Shown here: piece by piece, positions 15,613 to 23,114 of the stretch
Layout: every line of letters starts with the position of its first letter
Position numbering within the stretch: position 1 is the stretch's first letter
DNA from: AAA164-E04 sp964342825
GTDB lineage: Bacteria; Verrucomicrobiota; Verrucomicrobiia; Limisphaerales; AAA164-E04
Reading direction: 5' to 3'
NCBI GenBank assembly: GCA_964342825.1
Contig: CAYFHO010000013.1
Span: 1-64,000 of the forward strand
Length of the DNA stretch: 64,000 nucleotides
Translations under genes and position numbers: made by a program
Notes under the pieces: model-generated
Databases searched by the model: none
Told to the model about the DNA's origin: nothing
The model's input: only the letters and a program-made list of their open reading frames with translations

Positions 15613-18426
15613 ATGACTGCTGAAGAAAGCAACACCAAAAAGGGAAGGAACCTCAAGGATCCTCTGTATATCAAAGGATTCGAGAAAATCGATCGGGATG
15701 AGGAGATGCTTCGAAGTTGTCTCGACCAGGTATTGTGCGAAATCGGTTTGGAAGATTTGAGGCCATTCGTCGACAAGGCCAAATCCAATACTCATTCCGA
15801 TCTCAATCAACAGTCGGTTCAATTGTTGTCGATTCTGTTTCAGTTGTTGAATTTGGTTGAGGAAAATGTGGCCAATCAGATCAATCGCCAGCGTCAGTCC
15901 GTCTATGGCGGCAAGGCAATCTCTGGATCATGGGCAAACAGCATCGAGCATGTTGCTGGGGACAAGGATCGGTCGACCATATTGAAGGAGTTGAGCAATC
16001 TCCAAGTTGACATTGTTTTTACGGCTCATCCCACCGAGTCCAAGAAAGCGAGTATACTGGATCAGCACAGGGAATTGTATATGTGCCTTTTCCAATTGGA
16101 AAACAGTGTCTACACCGATGCTGAACGCGAGCTGATCCTTGATGACATCAAGGACATTCTGGAACGTTTGTGGCGGACAGGTGAAATACCTTTGGAAAAA
16201 CCGGATCTCGCTTCGGAACGAAAAAATATCCAGTACTATCTGAAACAAAAGTTGCCTGAAGCCTTGCTCCTCCATGACAGGAGAATGCTGCAAACGATGG
16301 AGCAGAACGGATTTGATCGGGATGAAATCATTAAAAACAGCCTCTTGCCTGCCTTGAATTTTGGCATGTGGGTGGGGGGAGATCGAGACGGACATCCATT
16401 TGTCACGCCCGAGGTGACCCAACGCACCTTGGACTCACAAAGAACCTGTGCTTTGGAATTACTCCAAGAATCATTGGAACGGTTGGGTTCTCGTTTGCCT
16501 CTTTCTCGATTGACCCAAAAAGTGACCCCTACACTAGAAAGTCGACTTGAGGAATTTAGATCCATCCCGCGCAAAACTCCACGAAGCACGACACGTATGG
16601 CAGAGGAGCCCTGGAGGGAATTTGTCTGGCACATGACTCAAAGTCTTCCGTTAATTGACTCTAAAGATCCAGAAAGCAATGACGGTAAAGATGGGCTGTA
16701 TCAGTTTCCTGATGAACTTCTCTCTGACTTGGACATTTTGGAAAATTCCTTGAAAGAAGTCAGAGCTGAAAGATTGATTCGAAATGAATTATCACCGGTG
16801 AGACGTCGAATTGAAGTATTCGGATTCCATCTTGCCAGGCTGGACGTCCGCCAGAACTCAGCCTACCACGAAAAGGCATTCATCCAGTTGTTGGATGCTG
16901 CCAATTTACCTGAAGCTGAAACTTTTCTTGGCATGTCCGAGCAGCAAAAAGTCGAATTCCTAAATAAAGAACTACAATCTCTGCGGCCCTTTACACCGCA
17001 AAATTGTTATCTTCCCGAAGAAGCGCGAGCTACAGTTGATGCGTTACGGGTTCTTGCTGATCAGATGCAAAGTTATGGCCGTGAGGGAATTGGTTTTCTG
17101 ATTGTCAGCATGACTCGGCACGTTTCGGATTTGCTCATTGTTTACATTCTTTGCAGAGAGGCGGGTATTCTCATTGAAACTTCCAAGGGCCTTATCTGCC
17201 CAATTCCGGTGGTTCCGCTTTTTGAAACCTTGGCTGATTTGCAAAACAGCACCCCGATCATGCGTGATTTCCTCAACAATCAGATGACGCGCATGAGTCT
17301 TCCAATATGGGCATCCCGTTATGATCAAGAATTGCGTCTCGATGGAAAGATGACTTACCCGGAATCTGCGCAGTTACAGGATGCCTTCCAGCCTATCATG
17401 CTGGGTTATAGTGACAGCAACAAAGACGGGGGGATTTTTTCAAGTCTCTGGAATATCAGAAAAGCTCAATCCAGCTTAATGGCTTTGGGTGATGAGTTGG
17501 GAGTTCCGGTTCAATTCTTTCATGGGAGAGGGGGGACCTTAAGTCGGGGAGCAGGTCCCACGCATCGTTTTCTGGAGGCATTGCCCGCCGGAAGTTTAAA
17601 ATCAGGCATCCGGTTAACAGAGCAGGGAGAAACGATTGCACAGAAATACAGCAACATACTTACCGCTTCCAACAATCTGGAACAATGGTTCGCAGGCTGC
17701 TTCTCGGCAAGAATGCAGCATCTGAATCCGAGCATGGATTCGGAGTGGAGTGATTTGCTGGATCAAATTGCCCAGGAAAGCCAGAAAGCATACCAACGAC
17801 TCGTCCAATCAGAGGGGTTTGAGACCTTTTTCTCGGAGGCTACTCCTGTGGATGTCTTGCAGAACAGTCGTATTGGTTCCCGCCCTGCATCTCGCTCAGG
17901 CTTGCGAGGCGTCAAGGATATGCGGGCCATTCCATGGGTTTTCAGTTGGAATCAGGCGAGGTTTTATTTGCCAGGTTGGTATGGAGTGGGGTCCGCCCTT
18001 CAGATGGTGATTGAGCAGGACGAAAATGTTTTGAACAGACTTCGGGAAGGTATTACTAAACTACCTTTCCTTCGTTACTTGTTCTATAATGTCGAATCCA
18101 GCCTTGAAAGTGCTGACAGGGATATCATGAGTTCCTATGCGTCCCTGGTATCTGATCCAGAATTAAGATCCCGTTTTCTTGAGAACATTCTGCAGGAGCA
18201 TGAGCGAACCCGCACGATGTTGGATAACATTTTGCAGGGACCACTTGAAGAAAGGCGCCCTCGGTTTTTCAGGACCTTGCACGCCAGGGATCAGGATTTA
18301 ACATTACTTCACCATCACCAGATTCAATTACTGAGCCAGTGGCGCTCATCGGGTAAACAAGAATATTTGACTGAGCTTCTTGTGGTGGTAAATGCTATAG
18401 CCAGTGGCCAAAGGACAACTGGGTAG
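15613..18426 (+). CDS. ppc: Phosphoenolpyruvate carboxylase
   Basis: This 937-residue cytoplasmic enzyme carboxylates phosphoenolpyruvate with bicarbonate to give oxaloacetate and refill the TCA cycle. The catalytic histidine region FTAHPTES is present (H139), as are GGDRDGHPFVT, MLGYSDSNKDGG and FHGRGGTLSRG (H637 onward). The C-terminus ends in NAIASGQRTTG, close to the usual family end NGIAAGLRNTG. Length fits the bacterial family (about 880-940). The start at 15613 follows an AT-rich dyad region with no obvious Shine-Dalgarno. The ABC transporter operon begins 58 bp after its stop codon on the same strand. Confidence 0.96.
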   Translation: MTAEESNTKKGRNLKDPLYIKGFEKIDRDEEMLRSCLDQVLCEIGLEDLRPFVDKAKSNTHSDLNQQSVQLLSILFQLLNLVEENVANQINRQRQSVYGGKAISGSWANSIEHVAGDKDRSTILKELSNLQVDIVFTAHPTESKKASILDQHRELYMCLFQLENSVYTDAERELILDDIKDILERLWRTGEIPLEKPDLASERKNIQYYLKQKLPEALLLHDRRMLQTMEQNGFDRDEIIKNSLLPALNFGMWVGGDRDGHPFVTPEVTQRTLDSQRTCALELLQESLERLGSRLPLSRLTQKVTPTLESRLEEFRSIPRKTPRSTTRMAEEPWREFVWHMTQSLPLIDSKDPESNDGKDGLYQFPDELLSDLDILENSLKEVRAERLIRNELSPVRRRIEVFGFHLARLDVRQNSAYHEKAFIQLLDAANLPEAETFLGMSEQQKVEFLNKELQSLRPFTPQNCYLPEEARATVDALRVLADQMQSYGREGIGFLIVSMTRHVSDLLIVYILCREAGILIETSKGLICPIPVVPLFETLADLQNSTPIMRDFLNNQMTRMSLPIWASRYDQELRLDGKMTYPESAQLQDAFQPIMLGYSDSNKDGGIFSSLWNIRKAQSSLMALGDELGVPVQFFHGRGGTLSRGAGPTHRFLEALPAGSLKSGIRLTEQGETIAQKYSNILTASNNLEQWFAGCFSARMQHLNPSMDSEWSDLLDQIAQESQKAYQRLVQSEGFETFFSEATPVDVLQNSRIGSRPASRSGLRGVKDMRAIPWVFSWNQARFYLPGWYGVGSALQMVIEQDENVLNRLREGITKLPFLRYLFYNVESSLESADRDIMSSYASLVSDPELRSRFLENILQEHERTRTMLDNILQGPLEERRPRFFRTLHARDQDLTLLHHHQIQLLSQWRSSGKQEYLTELLVVVNAIASGQRTTG

Positions 18427-18484
18427 TTTTCCTTGCTGGCTGAACGAAAGAATCAACCAATTTGATGTAACGCTTAGTATATTC

Positions 18485-20212
18485 ATGTCTGCTAAACCGA
18501 ACACACATGGCGCAACTGAGGCAAAACCGCATCCATTGCCTCATCAGAGACTCTTCTCGCTCCTGAAACCCGAAAGTGCGGACATCGGAGTGATCTTCTT
18601 TTTCTCCGTCATCACTGGTTTGTTGTATCTCGCAACTCCTCTTGCCGTGGATGCAGTGGTGCAGAACATAGCTTTTGGTGGCCAGCAGAAAGTCTATGTC
18701 CAGACACTGCTGATCTTTAGTTTCGCGCTACTCGTATTTTTGATGCTGTTGTCCCTGATTAGTGCCGTGCAACATGCTGTAGCGGAGTTGATTCAGCAGC
18801 GGATCTTTGTTCGCCTGTCATCGGATCTGACATACAGATTACCCCGATTAAAGATCAAAGCACTCGAAGACAGTAAATCCGTTGAACTCATCAATCGGTT
18901 TCTGGAAGTCACAACACTCCAAAAAAGCAGTGCCATGATACTGCTGGATGCGGTCAATTTGGTGTTGAGTGCTTCGATTGGCCTGGTTGTGTTGGCTTTT
19001 TATCACCCATTCCTTTTGGCTTTTGATTTTATCCTCATCGCTCTCTTGATGTTGGTCTTTTTTGGTTTGGGCAGGACGGGGGTTCAAACCAGCATTCAGG
19101 AATCCTATGCCAAACATGACGTTGCTGGATGGTTCGAACAGTTGGTCATGTTCCCAGTGCTATTTAAATGGGCTGTTGCAAAAGATTTCTCCATGCAACT
19201 GTCCAATCGTTTGATCGACAATTATCTCACCCGTCGCAAAGAACATTATCGCATTTTACTTCGCCAAATAGTCGGACTCCTCGCGATTCAGGCTATTGCA
19301 AGTGCCGCCTTGTTGGCTATTGGCGGTTGGTTGGTTTTAAGAGGGGAACTGACACTAGGACAATTGGTCGCCTCGGAGCTGATCGTGAGTGCCATTGTGG
19401 CTGCGGTAGTTTATCTTGGTAAGCACGTTGAAGCCTGGTACGACGCGATGGCCTCAACCGATAAGCTCGGTAGTATTGTTGATCTCGAAATTGAAAAGGA
19501 ATCTGGTCAAAAATTTGAAGTGGATTCGGGAGGTCTAACCGTTCAAATCGAAAATCTTCATTTTGCCTTTGATCCAAAGCAACCAATTTTTGACGGATTT
19601 AATCTCAACATCAAAGCCGGTGAAGTGGTTGGTCTCACCGGGCCTGTCGGGGCAGGGGCCGGGACCCTACTTGAACTGCTTTATGGGTTGCGATCGATTG
19701 AGGAAGGGGAAGTGTTTCTGAGTGGACGCGACCTTCGGCACGTGGATTTGACAGGCCTGCGCTCAAGAGTGGTGCTCATCCGGGAGATAGAATTATTTGA
19801 AGGTTCGTTGCTTGACAACCTCAGGTTGGGTGATGAATCCATTCCTTTGGAGCAGGTTTATGATACCCTGAAGAGCGTCGGCCTTTACAACAAGGTCAGG
19901 CAGATGCCCAAAGGAGTTGAGACCCATCTCCAAACTGGAGGGCGTCCTTTCTCAGGTTCGGAACGCATTAAATTGTGTATTGCAAGAGCCTTGCTGGTTC
20001 GTCCGGGTCTCTTACTGATAGATAAACTGCTCGACGGTCTGGATCCTGAAGAGTCCTCATCACTTTTCAAATCATTGTTTGAAAACCATGCCAACATGAC
20101 CTTGTTGGTATCGACGCGTGATCGTGAAATTCTGAATCGTTGTTCCCGAGTGGTTCGGATTGCTCCTCATCCTGAAAACAGCTCACAACTTTTGAAGGAG
20201 GAAAACCAGTGA
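18485..20212 (+). CDS. ABC transporter-like protein with degenerate ATPase domain
   Basis: A 575-residue protein with an ABC exporter membrane domain (about residues 20-330, six hydrophobic segments) fused to a nucleotide-binding domain (about 355-565), similar in layout to type I secretion ABC proteins without a peptidase domain. Every catalytic motif is altered. Walker A reads GPVGAGAGT with Ala392 in place of lysine. The Q-loop glutamine is Arg433. The signature is FSGSE (489-493) instead of LSGGQ. The catalytic Walker B glutamate is Lys514. The H-loop histidine is Thr544. The frame is intact and the fold is preserved, so this looks like a maintained pseudo-ATPase and not a decayed gene. 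I chose ATG 18485; an upstream start at 18404 would overlap ppc and adds nothing family-like. It is coupled to the HlyD gene by a GTGA overlap. Confidence 0.85.
   Translation: MSAKPNTHGATEAKPHPLPHQRLFSLLKPESADIGVIFFFSVITGLLYLATPLAVDAVVQNIAFGGQQKVYVQTLLIFSFALLVFLMLLSLISAVQHAVAELIQQRIFVRLSSDLTYRLPRLKIKALEDSKSVELINRFLEVTTLQKSSAMILLDAVNLVLSASIGLVVLAFYHPFLLAFDFILIALLMLVFFGLGRTGVQTSIQESYAKHDVAGWFEQLVMFPVLFKWAVAKDFSMQLSNRLIDNYLTRRKEHYRILLRQIVGLLAIQAIASAALLAIGGWLVLRGELTLGQLVASELIVSAIVAAVVYLGKHVEAWYDAMASTDKLGSIVDLEIEKESGQKFEVDSGGLTVQIENLHFAFDPKQPIFDGFNLNIKAGEVVGLTGPVGAGAGTLLELLYGLRSIEEGEVFLSGRDLRHVDLTGLRSRVVLIREIELFEGSLLDNLRLGDESIPLEQVYDTLKSVGLYNKVRQMPKGVETHLQTGGRPFSGSERIKLCIARALLVRPGLLLIDKLLDGLDPEESSSLFKSLFENHANMTLLVSTRDREILNRCSRVVRIAPHPENSSQLLKEENQ
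20195..20201 (+). promoter_or_regulatory. Ribosome binding site deciding a GTG start
   Basis: AAGGAGG lies 7 nt before GTG 20209 and 13 nt before ATG 20215. The spacing favours the GTG, which overlaps the stop codon of the ABC gene as GTGA. Confidence 0.7.
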
Positions 20213-21576
20213 ACATGAATGAATCATCCAATATCAAAGCATCTACACGGTCCAAGGAGCCGGCTGGTTACTCTAGTGTCATGCCAATTCTGGATCATGA
20301 AGCGCCTTTGAATTGTCTTTCCAGAACATCCCTTCCCATCGGGTTCTCCAAACTGTTCAAGGCATTGGTTGCGATTTTCGTTATTCTTGTTTTGGCATTG
20401 CTTGTTCTGCCATGGCAGCAATTCATCAGCGGCTCGGGAAAGGTGGTGGCCTTTGATCCCAAAGAAAGAAGCCTCCTGGTGGAAGCCCCATTGTCGGGTA
20501 GGGTGGACATGATCAATGTTTTGGAAGGTCAGAAAGTCTCCAAAGATGATCTTCTTTTTCAGATCGTCGATAATGACCCGAATTTGATTCAGAACCTTCT
20601 GCGTCAAAAGGAAATCATGGAAGGCCAGCGCAAGGCTGCTGAGGCCAAATTGAAACGTCTTGAATCACAGTCAGAAGACCTGAAAGCATCCATGCCTCAG
20701 GCCATTCAGATTGCTGAGAGACAGGTGGAAGCCGCAAAAGCAGCTCAGCTGGCAGCCAATCAGCAGTTTGCTCGAATCGAAAAATTGTTCAAAGATCCAA
20801 GAGGTTTGGTTTCTGAAAGGGAATATGAACTGGCAGTGCTTTCGCGTGACAAACAGGTTGCCGAAACTCTAAAGGCAGAATCCGCTTTGGTGAAGACCAG
20901 GCTGGACATGAATGCCTCCCTCGAGAAAACACTGGCAACGGTGGAATCGGCGCGAAGCGACTTAAACAAGGTTGAGAAGGAATACAACGATCTCATCATT
21001 AAAATTAATCAAACCGGTCGCCAGTCGGTGACCGCTCCACGTGATGGTGTCGTTTTTCGAGTCAGCGTTACTCAGGGGAGTTTTGTTAAATCTTCAAGTC
21101 CCATGTGTATCATCATTCCTGAATCTGAAAACCTTGTGGTGGAGATGTGGGTGGATGGAAATGACATGCCGCTGATTCAAGAACGGGAGGTCGATGAAAA
21201 CGGTAAGGTTCTTCAAGAAGGAAGCCCGGTTCGCTTGCAGTTTGAAGGTTGGCCGGCGATTCAATTTGTAGGTTGGCCCAGTGTCGCGGTTGGTACTTTT
21301 GGCGGTGAGGTGGTGTTTGTCGATGCCACGGACAATGGCAAGGGGATGTTTCGTGTGTTGGTGGCTCCGCATCCAGATGAAATTCCAGACGGCCAGGGGG
21401 GAATCAAGCAGGTGCTTTGGCCTCATCAACCCATATTAAGACAGGGCGTGCTTGCACACGGTTGGGTGCTTCTGGAACGCGTGCCATTATGGTATGAAGT
21501 CTGGCGTCAGCTCAACGGATTCCCCCCAGCTTTAAGCGAAGAAAGCAAAGTGCTCAAGGATTCTGGAAAGCAATGA
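20209..21576 (+). CDS. HlyD-family membrane fusion protein
   Basis: A 455-residue periplasmic adaptor. A single transmembrane helix (about residues 46-66, LVAIFVILVLALLVLPW) follows a cytoplasmic N-terminus. Next come a split lipoyl/barrel-sandwich domain (LLVEAPLSGRVDMINVLEGQ and VTAPRDGVVFRVSVTQGSF) and a long coiled coil at about 125-265. In type I secretion systems this subunit links the inner-membrane ABC protein to the outer-membrane TolC channel. It overlaps both neighbours by 4 bp (GTGA upstream, ATGA downstream), so the three proteins are probably made in fixed ratio. Confidence 0.9.
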   Translation: MNMNESSNIKASTRSKEPAGYSSVMPILDHEAPLNCLSRTSLPIGFSKLFKALVAIFVILVLALLVLPWQQFISGSGKVVAFDPKERSLLVEAPLSGRVDMINVLEGQKVSKDDLLFQIVDNDPNLIQNLLRQKEIMEGQRKAAEAKLKRLESQSEDLKASMPQAIQIAERQVEAAKAAQLAANQQFARIEKLFKDPRGLVSEREYELAVLSRDKQVAETLKAESALVKTRLDMNASLEKTLATVESARSDLNKVEKEYNDLIIKINQTGRQSVTAPRDGVVFRVSVTQGSFVKSSSPMCIIIPESENLVVEMWVDGNDMPLIQEREVDENGKVLQEGSPVRLQFEGWPAIQFVGWPSVAVGTFGGEVVFVDATDNGKGMFRVLVAPHPDEIPDGQGGIKQVLWPHQPILRQGVLAHGWVLLERVPLWYEVWRQLNGFPPALSEESKVLKDSGKQ

Positions 21577-23114
21577 TGGTTCCTTTCAACAGACATTTGC
21601 AAGGGGCGATGAAACAATTTCGAGTTCCAGTCACATTTGTTTGGGTGTTTTCGGTTTTCTGCTTTTTCCACTCCTACACCAAAGCACAGGAAACACCCAC
21701 GGTTCTTCATCTGGAAACGGTTCTACAGTCCGTCACCTCACAGTATCCTCCGTACCTGGCGGCGCTCATTGAACGCGACATTGCCCAGGGACACTTGCGC
21801 AGTGCAAAAGGGGCCTTTGACTTTGAAACCTTTGCCAAAGTATTTCAAAACCCAACAGGATTCTATGAAAGCACGACCGTTGAAGCCGGTTTTGAACAGT
21901 TTACAGGCATATGGGGGAGCACTGTGTTTGGGAGCTATCGGTGGACCGACGGTTTGCTACCCGATTACTATCCTGAACGTCGAACGGATCAGTCAGGAAC
22001 GCCTTCCATTGGTTTTAAATTACCTTTGTTGCGGGATGGCTCCATTGATAAACGACGCGCTGCCATTGCCAAAGCCAGACTTGAAGTTGAATTGGTGAAC
22101 CCGCTCATTCAAAGGCAACTTCTGGATTTTGCCAAAGCCTCATCTTCTGCCTACTTGAACTGGATGAAGGCCGGCATGAATTTACAAATCTCAGAGCAGA
22201 TGCTCGAGCTGGCAACCATGCGAACCAATGCCATTCAAACACGCATTGTAAAGGGCTTGTCAGCTCCAGTCGAATCCATCGAAAACAGGCAGATGGTGGT
22301 CAGTCGGCAAATGAGTTTGATCAAGGCACGCCGTGCTTTCGAATCGGCAGCCATTACACTGTCACTCTTCTTGCGGGACTCAGACGATGCCCCGATCAAG
22401 CCCACCTTGGCACAACTGCCTTCAACCTGGCCTCAACAGGTTGCCGTCCCGGAAGATATCCTGCCAACCGCCTGGAAGTATGCCAGTGCCAATCGTCCCG
22501 AGATCAGGTATTACAACCTTGAAATGGAAAAATTGGGCGTGGACACCCAGCTATTCGAGAATCAACTCAACCCTCGGCTCGACGCCTACGTCGCCGCCAG
22601 TGAGAGTCTGGGGCGATCTCTCTACAAGGACACGGGTGAGTTTGAGTTGAAACTGGGTTTGGAATTCAGGATGCCATTGGAACGTAATGCAGCCAAAGGT
22701 GCTGTTCAGGCCAACCAGGCCAAGATTGACCAGTTGGAGCGTCGGATTGGTTTTGCTTTGGAGAAAGTTTTTGCTGAAATTGATGACAGTTACTCCGCAC
22801 TGAGGGCGGCTCGAGATCAGTTGATGCTTGCCAGTGAAAACCAGAGTCTTGCCGCCGATCTGCGAGATATTGAGGCGGATCGATTTAAATGGGGGGCAAC
22901 CAACCTGCTTTCGCTTCAGATTCGTGAACAAAGGGCCTTCAAGGCCAACGAATCCCTGATAGATGCCCACTATAATTATTACCGGGCACTTGCCGGTTTT
23001 CTCATAGCCAGTGCCATTGATTTTCGTGGGGGAGAGGAAGTTTCTGCAGTCCTGCAGACACTGGCCTCAAGTTTGGTCACCCCTTCGGTGACTCAGTTCC
23101 CTACTCAAAATTAA
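21573..23114 (+). CDS. TolC-family outer membrane efflux protein
   Basis: A 513-residue outer-membrane channel subunit with a signal peptide (FVWVFSVFCFFHSYTKAQ) and two TolC-type helical repeats, seen as LDFAKASSSAYLNWMKAG and ALEKVFAEIDDSYSALRAA. The first ATG overlaps the HlyD stop as ATGA. The internal ATG at 21609 would place the signal peptide closer to the N-terminus, and both are possible. The gene converges on the next one and overlaps its 3' end by 14 bp. With the HlyD and ABC-like genes it forms a complete three-part envelope-spanning set, but no obvious secreted substrate gene lies in the operon. Confidence 0.9.
   Translation: MMVPFNRHLQGAMKQFRVPVTFVWVFSVFCFFHSYTKAQETPTVLHLETVLQSVTSQYPPYLAALIERDIAQGHLRSAKGAFDFETFAKVFQNPTGFYESTTVEAGFEQFTGIWGSTVFGSYRWTDGLLPDYYPERRTDQSGTPSIGFKLPLLRDGSIDKRRAAIAKARLEVELVNPLIQRQLLDFAKASSSAYLNWMKAGMNLQISEQMLELATMRTNAIQTRIVKGLSAPVESIENRQMVVSRQMSLIKARRAFESAAITLSLFLRDSDDAPIKPTLAQLPSTWPQQVAVPEDILPTAWKYASANRPEIRYYNLEMEKLGVDTQLFENQLNPRLDAYVAASESLGRSLYKDTGEFELKLGLEFRMPLERNAAKGAVQANQAKIDQLERRIGFALEKVFAEIDDSYSALRAARDQLMLASENQSLAADLRDIEADRFKWGATNLLSLQIREQRAFKANESLIDAHYNYYRALAGFLIASAIDFRGGEEVSAVLQTLASSLVTPSVTQFPTQN

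Noticed and set aside
18404..18484. Earlier start of the ABC-like protein
   Set aside because: It would overlap the ppc 3' end and add 27 residues without family likeness.
18485..20212. ABC gene as a pseudogene
   Set aside because: The frame is full length, both domains are intact and the flanking genes are coupled to it; the changes are confined to catalytic positions.
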